The notes under the pieces were generated by a model that searched no databases, was not told the DNA's origin, and saw only the letters and a program-made list of their open reading frames with translations. A stretch of 43,367 nt of DNA from contig MPUH01000607.1 in the NCBI GenBank assembly GCA_001970955.1, positions 1 through 43,367 of the forward strand, read 5' to 3'. The DNA comes from Stentor coeruleus (Eukaryota; Ciliophora; Heterotrichea; Heterotrichida; Stentoridae). Positions within the stretch are counted from its first letter, which is position 1. Each line of letters opens with the position of its first letter. Shown here one piece after another: positions 9,485 through 19,120 of this stretch. Both the position numbers and the translations under genes were made by a program.

Positions 9485-10226
9485 ATGAGCGGAATGAAAC
9501 AGTTACCAGGATATACAGGCCATATCCCCTCAGTTTTGGATCAAGAAGAAGGTATTGGTAGAAGTGCAGTAAGAAGTCATATTCCAGGATACCAAGGTTA
9601 TATTCCTAGTGTGAAGTCTGAAAATTTATATGGTGAAACATATGGTAAAACTACATTCAAATCATCAATAGGTGAATTTCCAAAAGGCTTAGACATAGAC
9701 CCAAAAGATAAATACCGGTCTGTACAACGAGATCAATTTATAAATTTATATCAAGTTAAAGAAAAAACTGCAAGTGAAATGCTTGGGGTTGAAGGAAGAA
9801 AAGGACAAGAACCTCCTTTAATCCCTGTAGAAACTAGGAATCGTTTCTGGGGAATTGATGATCAGGAAATAGATNACTAGGAATCGTTTCTGGGGAATTG
9901 ATGATCAGGAAATAGATTTTAAAAGAGCATCTGAAGCTTTTTATGGAAATAAAGAGCTTGTTGAAGATAAACCACCTGAAGAAAATGATTTTGGTACTAA
10001 TACTTTGATTTTCTTTGGAAAAGAAAAAAAAGATAAACCTTTGAAACATGGAGAACCTATACCTGGATATACAGGTTTTTTAAAAAGAGTTGTTGCGGAT
10101 AATATATTTGGAGTTACATATGCCCAATCGAGAAAAAATGCTTTAACAGATTTTAAAGAGCAGAAAGGAGAAAAAGCTGAAGTTCTTCAAGATAGAGCGG
10201 TGTTTGTACCGGAATATAGGCGCTAG
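9485..10226 (+). CDS. FAM166/CIMIP2-like (DUF2475) ciliary protein, split by an assembly gap
   Basis: The frame starts at ATG 9485 and ends at TAG 10224-10226, but is interrupted at N 9875 by a 42-bp duplicate. Removing the N and one copy (43 nt) leaves 699 nt in a single frame, 232 aa, so the break is an assembly artefact. The product holds three repeats of P-G-Y-x-G: LPGYTGHIPSV (7-17), IPGYQGYIPSV (33-43) followed by a G-E-T-Y-G-K-T-T stretch, and IPGYTGFLKRV near the C-terminus followed by FGVTYAQSR. The PGYxG plus G-x-T-Y signature is that of the UPF0605/FAM166 family, whose members are ciliary microtubule inner proteins. Placement inside ciliary doublets is inference from family. Confidence 0.8.
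9833..9917. repeat. 42-bp direct duplicate around a single-N gap at 9875
   Basis: 9833-9874 equals 9876-9917. It introduces a frameshift into the FAM166-like gene; collapsing it restores the frame. Confidence 0.9.
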
Positions 10227-10550
10227 GGTTAGTATTATCTTATTAGTTTTTAAATGTTTTTAGATGATTTATGATTAGAAAAATGAGAATATTATTATGA
10301 GATTTTTGGTTTTAGTATTCTTGATGTGTTTAGTTGGGAAATGGTTTTACTTCATATAAAACATAGTAAATTATCTATAAAATCAATTACTATATCAAAA
10401 CTCAACATCTTTTATTATTTTTACCCAGCATATTATATAATCTTATATGCAACCCAAAAAATATCTTAACTTATACACAAAGCACTTATAAAACTCATTA
10501 AATCTTGCTATCTCATAAACTAATCTGGCATATATATTCCTGTATAATAA
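10227..10550. other. Intergenic spacer
   Basis: G-rich on the plus strand to about 10350, then C-rich to the next gene, ending in a TATAATAA element at 10543-10550. No gene seen. Confidence 0.6.
10543..10550 (+). promoter_or_regulatory. TATAATAA element abutting the eIF3e start codon
   Basis: TATAATAA ends at the base before the ATG at 10551. Confidence 0.5.
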
Positions 10551-11438
10551 ATGGTGGAACAGCTAAGCAAGCTAAGTCAGTTCATGGAAAAGCACTTACT
10601 TCTTCTACTACTTGGCAAGCCTTGCAACCTCCAGCACAAAATCACAGTCCTAGCCTCAACCAAAATGCTCGACGCTTTAGCTGAAGCCCACACAGAACTT
10701 CATGGTTCCGTCCCAGATATCACAAAATACCCAGTCCTCGGTAACAAAGACAGTATTCTTTCTGAACTAGATGAACTTGAGAGAAAAGTAAAACCTTTAC
10801 TAAATTCAAAAGAAGACTTATTAGATACAGAGCTTCATAGCTTGAAAGCTTATGCCAAGCTTCAATATGAAGTTGGGGATTATGAAGGATGTGCTAATGT
10901 CCTTGAAGAACTCAGAAGAGCTAATGAAAGGGATTATTGGGGAGAAATCATGGTTTCTATACTTCTTGGCCGTAAAGAAGATGCTCAACACCTTATTGAA
11001 GAATTCCAAACTAATACTAATGATCTTAGGGATAAAGCTTGGATACTACACCTTGCCCTTTTCGCATCATTTCCTGAATCCCCAGCTTTTTTCTTTGAAA
11101 TTGCTAATATGACTAAGTTTACAAATACTATTGAAGTCGCTTGTCCACATCTTCTTAGATATTTAATTGCTGCAGCTTTGGTGAAAAAACCTGGGAAACT
11201 TGTTGAGATATTTCTTAATAACAAAATTTTATTGAAAAATGATCCGGCACTTGAAGCTTTTGATGAACTTTTCGAGAGTTATGATGTAGAGAAATCGATA
11301 AAATTGCTTGAGAAGTTTAATGATGAAGTGAAGAAGGACCACTTTTTGGAAGGGATTAGTGATAAGCTTGTGTCTGAAGCGAAAAGCTTTTTAACTTTTT
11401 GTCAGTCGAAACTCTGCAAGAAAACCCAAAATGCGTAG
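10551..11438 (+). CDS. EIF3E: Translation initiation factor eIF3 subunit e, C-terminally short
   Basis: A 295-aa protein matching the N-terminal two thirds of eIF3e/INT6, a core subunit of the eIF3 complex that helps recruit mRNA to the 40S ribosome. Recognisable segments are YAKLQYEVGDY (101-111), a WGEIMVSILL segment (130-139), AWILHLALF (163-171), ACPHLLRYL (197-205) and the downstream NDEVKKDHFL/EAKSFLTFCQ region. Animal and plant eIF3e is about 440 aa; here the protein stops with KKTQNA and TAG where the winged-helix half of the PCI domain should begin. The sequence past the stop shows no continuation in any frame and no 15-nt GTA...AG intron. Either the factor is truly shortened in this lineage, a second copy exists, or the end is misassembled; no gap marks the spot. 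Confidence 0.85.
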   Translation: MVEQLSKLSQFMEKHLLLLLLGKPCNLQHKITVLASTKMLDALAEAHTELHGSVPDITKYPVLGNKDSILSELDELERKVKPLLNSKEDLLDTELHSLKAYAKLQYEVGDYEGCANVLEELRRANERDYWGEIMVSILLGRKEDAQHLIEEFQTNTNDLRDKAWILHLALFASFPESPAFFFEIANMTKFTNTIEVACPHLLRYLIAAALVKKPGKLVEIFLNNKILLKNDPALEAFDELFESYDVEKSIKLLEKFNDEVKKDHFLEGISDKLVSEAKSFLTFCQSKLCKKTQNA

Positions 11439-11996
11439 TTATAGGCGATTAAGAATTATAAGTTTTATGCATAGTTATTTAGCGCAAACTAAAAAAATAT
11501 TAGTTATTTTAATCAAAATTCAATATGAATATAATAAAATGTACAACAGGGTAGGGTATAAATTTTAAATGATTTTTTAGTAAGAGAATATTTTCTTCAG
11601 CTCAAACTCAACCTTTAACCAGTAGTTTTACTCAAACCTAATATTCTAAGGATTTCTGCTGATACAACTTTTACTAAAAACCTTTATAAATTTGTATAGT
11701 TGAATCTGTGAAGTGCCTGCATATAATTTCACAATACTTTAGTCAAAATTAAAGATTAAAGGTGATATTAGTCTAAAACAAAAATATTACTTTATATGAA
11801 TTATACATTTTTATTAAACATGATATAACTAAGCCAAAAAAAACTTTGAGTCTGCGATACAAAAAAAATTATTACTTTTTCTTCTTACCAAAGCGAAGGA
11901 ATTCTTAAAAATTTTATTATAAGGTCCTAGTTTTTTAAGGGACATCTATATCGACATAGGAAAATTTAATTGGACCTTTAATAGTGGTTTAAATAA
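11439..11996. other. Intergenic spacer
   Basis: AT-rich spacer between eIF3e and a zinc-finger gene. A 38-codon minus-strand frame at 11829-11945 (starting MSLKKLGPYNK) is possible but unsupported. No RNA gene recognised. Confidence 0.5.
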
Positions 11997-12476
11997 ATGG
12001 CAACCAAGAAACTGAAATGTGACTATGAAGGGTGTAACAAGAGCTACGGCAGCTCTTTTAACCTAAAAAGACATATCGAGAGTTCGCATTTTGGAATGAG
12101 AAAGTTTAAATGTTCAATATGCAGAAAAATTCTATCATCGAAACAAAATTTGATTGACCACCAGAATATCCATACAGGAGCAAAACCTTATGTATGTGAA
12201 ATTTCTGACTGCAATCAACATTTTCGCCAGCTTAGTCAGTATTATCTACACAAACAGCTACACGCAGAAGTCTCTAGTCAATTGAGAAAGGATAATTGTG
12301 TCGTTGAGCTAAGTTTGCAGCTTCTAGTTAAAAAATTAAGTCAAGCGTACAATACAGAAGAATATAATACCATCAATTTACCATGTGAAGTCCTTCATCT
12401 ACCATTAATAAGCCCTTACCTACAAGACACGAAACTGCCTTTGCATCCAGTTTTAAATCAAGTACAGTCTAGTTAG
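11997..12476 (+). CDS. Three-finger C2H2 zinc-finger protein, 159 aa
   Basis: Three TFIIIA-type C2H2 fingers occupy residues about 8 to 89: C-x4-C with H-x4-H, C-x2-C with H-x3-H, and C-x4-C with H-x3-H, joined by HTGAKPY-type linkers. The remaining 70 residues are not a finger and end with a KLPLHPVL motif. The protein is probably a sequence-specific nucleic-acid-binding factor in the nucleus. The minus-strand gene at 36197-36652 encodes a protein of the same size with the same finger spacing (SKQNL, FRQxSQ and NLxRH all shared) and a similar KLPLLPCL motif near its end, so the two are paralogs. The start is the first ATG, preceded by AAATAA. Confidence 0.85.
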   Translation: MATKKLKCDYEGCNKSYGSSFNLKRHIESSHFGMRKFKCSICRKILSSKQNLIDHQNIHTGAKPYVCEISDCNQHFRQLSQYYLHKQLHAEVSSQLRKDNCVVELSLQLLVKKLSQAYNTEEYNTINLPCEVLHLPLISPYLQDTKLPLHPVLNQVQSS

Positions 12477-12565
12477 ATTTTTACAGTTTAATAAAATAAG
12501 TTTTATATAAACTATTTACATCTTAAAAGCTATGATTTAGTGCGTTGTATTATTATTTCATCATA

Positions 12566-12642
12566 ATTATATTCGTCACTGATAATAAAATCAAAAAAAA
12601 ATANATTATATTCGTCACTGATAATAAAATCAAAAAAAAATA
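12566..12642. repeat. 38-bp direct duplicate around N at 12604
   Basis: 12566-12603 equals 12605-12642. Confidence 0.85.
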
Positions 12643-12646
12643 CTTT

Positions 12647-12953
12647 AAATTTTTAGAAACTAGGAGTATAAAAAATTATAGCACATTCGTAAACAAATTT
12701 TTTGTTTTTCCTTAATTAAACCTTTGAAATGACAACATAATTTTTTTTTGGATTTAGTTTTCTCTTGAAAATATTAGCTTTAAACCCTTTAGCTTATTAN
12801 AAATTTTTAGAAACTAGGAGTATAAAAAATTATAGCACATTCGTAAACAAATTTTTTGTTTTTCTTTAATTAAACCTTTGAAATGACAACATAATTTTTT
12901 TTTGGATTTAGTTTTCTCTTGAAAATATTAGCTTTAAACCCTTTAGCTTATTA
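12647..12953. repeat. 153-bp direct duplicate around N at 12800
   Basis: 12647-12799 matches 12801-12953 with one C/T difference (CCTTAATT versus CTTTAATT). The mismatch may be why the contig ends were not merged; it could be an allelic or sequencing difference. Confidence 0.85.
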
Positions 12954-13158
12954 GGCATTGGGTGACTTATGTAATGAATTATGTAATGGCTTATTATTTT
13001 ATATTTAAAAGGTAAGTTTACTTTATTTAAATCAATCAAATTTTTTTGTTAGATAACTAATTATGATACAGAATTATATTTTCCACTAAAGACATATAAA
13101 TACTCCAACAACCAAAAAACAGAATAAAAAAAGCTTATTAAACCTTAAAGAAATTATC

Positions 13159-15660
13159 CTAAATGTTTTTTAAATTTTTATCTGCATACTCAGCAACCTC
13201 TCTAACCGATTGATCTTGAGACTTCAAAGCATGATTTATAATATGATTTAAAGCTTCTGATTTGATTATACTGGAAGCATTTTTTCCTAAAAATTTAGTT
13301 AAATCCCCAACAAGACCAATAAAAGAACTAGTTATAATATCATTTGGCCGATATTGAGGCTGCATAATAGCAAGTCCATATCCCATAATTTCAGCTAAAT
13401 ACGCATAAAGTTCATTTTTCTTATTGTTTTCATTAAGCCCTTGAGCAAGACCTATATAAAAAGATATAATTGCCTCGCGTAATTCTAATAAATGATCTGA
13501 ATAATCAGGATTTGATTTTTCTAACTCAAGATCAAGACTATGCCTTGAAGCTTCACTAATGAATTTCATAATACTTGGAAGGAATTGCATAAATTTTAAT
13601 GTGCAATGAGAACTCATGTCTGTTAGTGTTTCAATTGCCCTTATTTTAGTATCGAATTCAAGTTCCATATTTTTAAGGATGTTGAATATTTTTGGTAAAA
13701 TATTTTCAATGTAGTTATCGAATTTTGAACCAAGGGCACGAGAAATATCCCCTGTGAGGATAAGAGCTGATCTGCAGATAGGAGAAACAGAACTTTGTAA
13801 AGACCAATTCACAAAAGGCATCACAGATTCAGTATAAGCATCGAATTTTTTTTCATGATTATCAGCAAGTGCCCCAATTGCCTGCAACCCCTCTTCAATA
13901 ACCGTCCCCCTGCTATTAAAAATCCTCAGTATAATATCAATAAACCTACTGGCAAAATTATCCTCAATCATCCCATGCTGAGTTTTCCCAAAAATTGCAT
14001 GGAAAATCGAGCATATCTGTGACTGGATCATAAGGCTCTCAGGTATATTAATAGTATTATCCAGCATATTTAAAAAAAATGGGATTTTTTCTAATGCCAA
14101 ATTATAATAATGATCAGATACTTCCTCAAAAATCCTAATAATCGCAGCCCAAATCGCTAGCATTAAATCATTATCAGAATTATTAATATCAGATCTCATA
14201 GTTGCATGAATTAACTTATCAATAATCGATTCAACTTCATTTTCATTAAACCTAATTTTACAATCTTCTAATGAAAAAAGCCCGACAATTGTCCAACAGC
14301 TATGCACAGCAATTTTAGGCTTATCATTAAGTCCTTTAAAAATTCCAGTAATAGTTATAACAGCAGAATTACTTTCATAAACAGCTTTTCCATGAAATTC
14401 ACATATTTTTGATATTGCCCATGATGCTGTTTCTCTAACATTTAATACTGGGTCTGATGTAAGATTGAGAAGATTTATATAGACAACTTTAACAAAAAGT
14501 GCTGAATTATGTATGCATTCGGCTATTGAACCTATTATTAATGCTGCTGCTGATCTTTTATGCCAATGTTCATTTATTAAGTTTAAGGCTATGTATTCAC
14601 CAACGTATTCTAAAATTCTATCTTGGATTATTGCTGAGATTGAACCTAATGTTGATGAACATGCCTTGTAAACTGTCCAGTCATCGAGATCTTCGTTCAT
14701 AAAGTGAATCCTTTCAAGGAGAAGGGGGATAAGACTAGCTGAAGCAGTTTCTGTATATTTTCTATAGACTTTACCTGGGAATTTTAGTCTTTCAATTTCT
14801 TCATCTGCAGCTTGATTCCAGAATTCTATAGCATATGTCGCTACACTTTCATGATCATTTTTGATAATATTATACGTTAGATTTCCTAATTGGATGAGAT
14901 TTGGTTCTATTTCATCATAGTAAAGACTAATTACATCACATATTATCATCATTGAACTTGATCTGATACTGACTTCTTTATCATTACAGCAAGAATAAAG
15001 AAGATTCATAATTATATCTCTTTCTGTTGGATTCTGCATATTGTCTTTAATAAATTTTAAAGAGTTTCTAAAAGCTCCTAAAGCCACTGTCTTGATTTCT
15101 AAATCAGTCTCAGTTGGGTCTATATTTGATGCTATAGCTGTAAGAATCATATTCGCTTGATCTCTGGCTACAAATTCACTAGAAAGTCCATCACAAATAT
15201 ACCCAAGAGTTCTTAGCGCGGAAATCTTGAAGATCTTATTTAAGTTAGTAGAATTCGTAATAAGTATACCAAGAACATCTAACCATTGTCTTTGAGGAAT
15301 ATCCAAACAAGCAAGTGTTGCAACAACCTGTGATGCACTAAGTCTAACATCTTTATCCTCACTAGCTAATGAACCTAAGGCATTATTCCTGATACTAACT
15401 TTTGTTTGTAAATCTACCCTGTCCCATACTTTTTCAAGCATCGAATCTTTAGTAGCATTTAACACAGTGTTTTTTAGCATAATTGCGGCAAGTTGGCGAA
15501 TACTTGGATGTGATGTGTTGTTTGCTAGTTCAGATGAGAGGTTAAAAACAAAAGATACAGGGTCAGCATGGCTCATTTGTGTAATGGTTCGTAAACTTAA
15601 CTCACGTGTTGAATGGTCTTGAGATTGGGCTGAATACAAAGCTTGAGACAATGAGTTCAT
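13159..15660 (-). CDS. KPNB1: Importin beta-1 (karyopherin beta)
   Basis: An 833-aa all-helical HEAT-repeat protein, close to the 860-880 aa usual for importin beta-1. It carries cargo, usually through importin alpha, across nuclear pores and releases it on binding RanGTP. The N-terminal importin-beta region is visible (SHPSIRQLAAIMLKNTV, about 51-67), followed by importin-beta landmarks such as GYICDGLSSEFVARDQANMI (about 152-171) and the PKIAVHSCWTIVGL helix near residue 455. Repeats continue to the C-terminus (QDQSVREVAEYADKNL). No introns or frame breaks. Heterotrichs have two kinds of nuclei, so several import receptors are expected; I cannot say whether this one is specific to either nucleus. 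Confidence 0.9.
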   Translation of the reverse strand: MNSLSQALYSAQSQDHSTRELSLRTITQMSHADPVSFVFNLSSELANNTSHPSIRQLAAIMLKNTVLNATKDSMLEKVWDRVDLQTKVSIRNNALGSLASEDKDVRLSASQVVATLACLDIPQRQWLDVLGILITNSTNLNKIFKISALRTLGYICDGLSSEFVARDQANMILTAIASNIDPTETDLEIKTVALGAFRNSLKFIKDNMQNPTERDIIMNLLYSCCNDKEVSIRSSSMMIICDVISLYYDEIEPNLIQLGNLTYNIIKNDHESVATYAIEFWNQAADEEIERLKFPGKVYRKYTETASASLIPLLLERIHFMNEDLDDWTVYKACSSTLGSISAIIQDRILEYVGEYIALNLINEHWHKRSAAALIIGSIAECIHNSALFVKVVYINLLNLTSDPVLNVRETASWAISKICEFHGKAVYESNSAVITITGIFKGLNDKPKIAVHSCWTIVGLFSLEDCKIRFNENEVESIIDKLIHATMRSDINNSDNDLMLAIWAAIIRIFEEVSDHYYNLALEKIPFFLNMLDNTINIPESLMIQSQICSIFHAIFGKTQHGMIEDNFASRFIDIILRIFNSRGTVIEEGLQAIGALADNHEKKFDAYTESVMPFVNWSLQSSVSPICRSALILTGDISRALGSKFDNYIENILPKIFNILKNMELEFDTKIRAIETLTDMSSHCTLKFMQFLPSIMKFISEASRHSLDLELEKSNPDYSDHLLELREAIISFYIGLAQGLNENNKKNELYAYLAEIMGYGLAIMQPQYRPNDIITSSFIGLVGDLTKFLGKNASSIIKSEALNHIINHALKSQDQSVREVAEYADKNLKNI

Positions 15661-15764
15661 TTCGCTAAAATATGGAGTATGGATATTACTAGAAGTAACT
15701 AATTATAAGGCTTATGCTAGGATGGGGTTAGTTTATCAGTTTGAGATCTTAGCCTATATAGATT

Positions 15765-17336
15765 TTACATTTCAAGAAGCTCTTTTTCTGCGGTTTTAAG
15801 CTTGGAGATGTCGCTTTGGAAATCACCGTCTTGATTTGGAGAATGCTTGTAAATGCTGATTTCCATGTTTTTGAGCTTGATGATGCTTAGTAAGGTACTG
15901 TAGAGCTCTTTGGAGTTGTGAAGCTCTTCGGAGATTGATTGGATTTCTTTTGTGAGCTCAGCGATTTTGTAGCGAGACTGATCGAGAACTTTGTTTGACT
16001 CTTCTTCTTTTAGGATTTTCTTTTGTGACTCTTGTTCTATAAGCATTCTTGTGATATTGGCCTTTTCTGTATGTAGATCTTCAATCTCACTTTGTAAAAC
16101 CTTAATCTGCAAGGATTTTTCTTTAAGTATTTTACCCATTTTAGTAATCTCATCTTTATAATACATCTCCATTGAGCTCATTCTCCCAACTTCAGTTCTG
16201 TATGTTTCATTTTGCTCTTGTAATAATTCAATCTCTTCTCTCTGACTTTCTATTATTTTTTGTGAATCCTGACAAGCGGCATTAACTTCTTCTTCAATGT
16301 TTCTATCTTCTAAATTTCGCACATGTTTATCTTTTTCTAATAATTCGCTTTTTAGCATCTTAATTGTTGTCTTAAGTGCTGATTCACTTTCAGTTAGTTC
16401 ATAACTAAGATGTTCCAATTTTAATACCTGATCTTTTAATTCTGTATTTTGCGATTTTAGGTTTTTAACTTCACTTTTAAGGAATTTTATATCTTTTTCC
16501 ATTTGAGTTTCTTCTTTTTTTGATGTTTCATAAAGGTAAATTTGATATTTTAGCTGGCGTATTTCCTCATTATATTTGACAATTTCTATTTCAAGGTTTT
16601 TTCTCCATTTGAGTTCTTTATTTTTATATTCTTCTATTGTTTCGTCTTGTTCTTCAATATGTTGATTTAAGTTTGATATTTTAAGAGTTAAAAGATCGAT
16701 ATCAGTGGTTTTAACTTGAAGTTCTCTTTGGAGTAATTGCTCAGCACCTTTAATTTTTGAGTCTCTGGTTATTGTTGAAGAAGAAAGAGATGAATTCCTA
16801 CCTTCAGCTTGTAGTTCTTGAAGTTGATTTAATGTAGTTTCATAGTTATTCTTATAGAAATGAAGTTCTTCTTGAAGGGATCTATTTTTTTCTTTTTCTC
16901 TTGTAAGAGTATAATCCAATGTTCGTATTTCTTGCTGAAGAGTATCAATAAGTGAAGAAGCTCCTGCACTATTCTGTCTTATTGATGAACGAGGATGTGA
17001 ATCTTCTGTTATTAAATAATTTTCTGGTAAATTTAAATCTGATAGAACAACTTTTTCAGCAATCTTATGAGATTTTTTACTTTCTTTTAAAGTATGTGCT
17101 TTTATCTTCACATATGCTTTAAGTAAAAAAGATTGTATCGTAGCTGTATTAGATTTAATCTGGTGGACTTTATATTTTGATATAAGATACTGCAATGAAG
17201 GTTTAAAATCAGGAACTTTCTTAAGAGCTAATGAAGATATAATATCCTTTGCAAGTAATTTTTTAGCTTTTTCAGTACTCTTACGTAAGCTGTCTCTTTC
17301 ATTATCATAAGCAGGTGACTCATTATCCAAGTCCAT
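15765..17336 (-). CDS. Long coiled-coil protein, 523 aa
   Basis: After a basic N-terminal region of about 110 residues, heptad-rich coiled coil runs from about residue 125 almost to the end, dense in Glu, Lys, Leu and Gln with few Pro or Gly. There are short Ser-rich breaks (RNSSLSSSTITRDS near 180). No catalytic motif, membrane segment or signal peptide is visible. Such proteins in ciliates are often basal-body, rootlet or cortical components, but I do not recognise a specific family. The stop is 104 bp from the importin start in the same orientation. Confidence 0.85.
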   Translation of the reverse strand: MDLDNESPAYDNERDSLRKSTEKAKKLLAKDIISSLALKKVPDFKPSLQYLISKYKVHQIKSNTATIQSFLLKAYVKIKAHTLKESKKSHKIAEKVVLSDLNLPENYLITEDSHPRSSIRQNSAGASSLIDTLQQEIRTLDYTLTREKEKNRSLQEELHFYKNNYETTLNQLQELQAEGRNSSLSSSTITRDSKIKGAEQLLQRELQVKTTDIDLLTLKISNLNQHIEEQDETIEEYKNKELKWRKNLEIEIVKYNEEIRQLKYQIYLYETSKKEETQMEKDIKFLKSEVKNLKSQNTELKDQVLKLEHLSYELTESESALKTTIKMLKSELLEKDKHVRNLEDRNIEEEVNAACQDSQKIIESQREEIELLQEQNETYRTEVGRMSSMEMYYKDEITKMGKILKEKSLQIKVLQSEIEDLHTEKANITRMLIEQESQKKILKEEESNKVLDQSRYKIAELTKEIQSISEELHNSKELYSTLLSIIKLKNMEISIYKHSPNQDGDFQSDISKLKTAEKELLEM

Positions 17337-17365
17337 AATATTTACATAATCCTATCAAAATTCAT

Positions 17366-17516
17366 AAACAAAAAAAAACACAAAATGATAAATAATAGTT
17401 TTACTCTAAACTTACCTAACTAATAATATCTTTTATTTGGNAAACAAAAAAAAACACAAAATGATAAATAATAGTTTTACTCTAAACTTACCTAACTAAT
17501 AATATCTTTTATTTGA
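17366..17516. repeat. 75-bp direct duplicate around N at 17441
   Basis: 17366-17440 matches 17442-17516 except at the last base. It includes the stop codon and last codons of the 17496-18803 gene; the left copy is a truncated, probably artificial image. Confidence 0.85.
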
Positions 17517-18803
17517 TCTTGTGATAACATCAATTTGCATATTCAAATTCCTTCTTTTATCATTTGCTAGTATATTCCCATGAGAAACAGCTTTTGATAT
17601 TAGTTTCCAAGCTAATGAGTTATCTCTAGAACTCTTCTCATTATATGATAACTCATAAAGTCTTTCAAACATCAAATCCTCTGATATCTGAGTTGATTCT
17701 TTAAGTTTTTCTATTAAATCGCTTAATTCAACTCTTTTATTCGCTCTGATCTCTGATTTCAGCCATGCAAGAAGATTATCTACTAATGAAAAAGTAATTT
17801 CACGATCATGAGTTTCTGGTCTTTGATAATAATTTTTTTTATTTTCTTTTTCAATATTCTTAGGAGGATTGTTTATTTTAATTTCATTTTGGTATCTGGA
17901 ATGGTTATCAATTTTTGCTTCATTTGATTTTTTTATATATGGTTCTTGTATAGCTTCATTACGTTTATTGCTTTTTGGTGCAGCACCTTTTTTATAATAG
18001 TCGTCTAGTAGTTGATCATTTGTTTTTGATCCCAATTTTGTGCAGATTTCAATGTAGATTTCAAGAAGCTTGGTTTTTTGTTTTGGGGTAAAGTTATCTT
18101 GATATTTCATTAAGGAGGTTTCGATGTGAATAGCATCTTCAGGTTCGAAATTGAAGAATCTCAATGAGTCGTAAAGTGTGTTGAAAACGATAATACTTAT
18201 TGGCTCATTTCCTCTATATTTCTGACTTTCTATAATTTCGCAACCTTTACGTAATATCTGTAAAATCTTATACTTATCAGATAATGCATACTGTGCTAAC
18301 TTTTCTAGTTCTTCAATACTAAAATGAAAAAGCGAACATTCAGTAGCTAAAACATCTCTATTTTTCAATCCAGACACTGCTAGCAAAACAATTTTACTAT
18401 TCAAACAAAATTTCGTCATCAGATCAGAAAAAGTTTTCGTGTAAATATTCTTAATAAGTTCTTTCATTGTAGTGATATCATTTTTCAATGAAAATATTTG
18501 ATCTGAAATTTCTATAAACTTGCTAATAAGTGATCCAGCTTGCATTTTATTCATTTCATTAGTCTTAGGGATATCTTCTTTTATTTCTTCTAATAATCTC
18601 ATAAAACTACATACTCGAAAAGCTGGATTTAGTCTTGGATTTCTAGCTATTGACATATAAACTTCATTTTTTACTTTCCCTTTATCACTGATTCCTAAGA
18701 CAAGTCCTAGTGTCATGATGTTATTTTGCCAATCAATTTCTTTTAATTCCTCTGAGTCCAAACTTCCATCGCAGAGATATTTCTCTAAGACTAGGCGGTC
18801 CAT
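17496..18803 (-). CDS. Hypothetical protein, 435 aa
   Basis: I take the ATG at 18803 (MDRLVLEKYL), not the in-frame TTG further upstream, because a TATAATAA element lies 4 bp before this ATG as in other genes here. The product is mainly helical with a central charged, low-complexity linker (about 270-330, rich in Lys, Asn and Glu) separating an N-terminal helical domain from a C-terminal helical domain. It has no signal peptide, membrane segment or known catalytic motif. I do not recognise the family. It ends at TAG within the right copy of a gap duplicate. It is divergent from the 19121 gene across about 317 bp. Confidence 0.8.
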   Translation of the reverse strand: MDRLVLEKYLCDGSLDSEELKEIDWQNNIMTLGLVLGISDKGKVKNEVYMSIARNPRLNPAFRVCSFMRLLEEIKEDIPKTNEMNKMQAGSLISKFIEISDQIFSLKNDITTMKELIKNIYTKTFSDLMTKFCLNSKIVLLAVSGLKNRDVLATECSLFHFSIEELEKLAQYALSDKYKILQILRKGCEIIESQKYRGNEPISIIVFNTLYDSLRFFNFEPEDAIHIETSLMKYQDNFTPKQKTKLLEIYIEICTKLGSKTNDQLLDDYYKKGAAPKSNKRNEAIQEPYIKKSNEAKIDNHSRYQNEIKINNPPKNIEKENKKNYYQRPETHDREITFSLVDNLLAWLKSEIRANKRVELSDLIEKLKESTQISEDLMFERLYELSYNEKSSRDNSLAWKLISKAVSHGNILANDKRRNLNMQIDVITRSNKRYY

Positions 18804-19120
18804 ATTGTTATTATACAATCCATTATCTCATATATAAATTTAATATATAAGTCTAATATATGGTAGATTTGAAGATTTAAAGATATGTAAAATGTTTATG
18901 TTAATAGGATGGATGGAGCTTTTAAATTATGGGGATGGCTTTAAGGTAAAAGATATTTTAAATGAAGATGAATTGATCTTAGTTGATAAGAAAAATAGAC
19001 TTTATGAGTTTTTATTATTATATATAAAATAAATTTATCCTATAAAATAGTATATGATTTAAATATATATATTTTCTAAGCCGCTAAAGGATCAAATTAT
19101 AATTTAAACAATCGTTAAAG
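18804..19120. other. Divergent promoter region
   Basis: 317-bp spacer between two divergently transcribed genes. A minus-strand TATAATAA at 18808-18815 serves the left gene; TATAATTT at about 19098 may serve the right one. The left two thirds are G-rich on the plus strand. Confidence 0.6.
18808..18815 (-). promoter_or_regulatory. TATAATAA element before the 435-aa protein gene
   Basis: TATAATAA on the minus strand, 4 bp before the ATG at 18803; used to choose that start. Confidence 0.5.

Larger units (their letters stand above)
12477..13158. other. Intergenic between convergent genes, mostly gap duplicates
   Basis: Contains two single-N gaps (12604, 12800) with flanking duplicates. The real spacer is probably nearly 200 bp shorter. 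No gene recognised. Confidence 0.65.

Noticed and set aside
11829..11945. 38-codon minus-strand frame starting MSLKKLGPYNK
   Set aside because: Too short to separate from chance, no relatives in the window and no clear start element.
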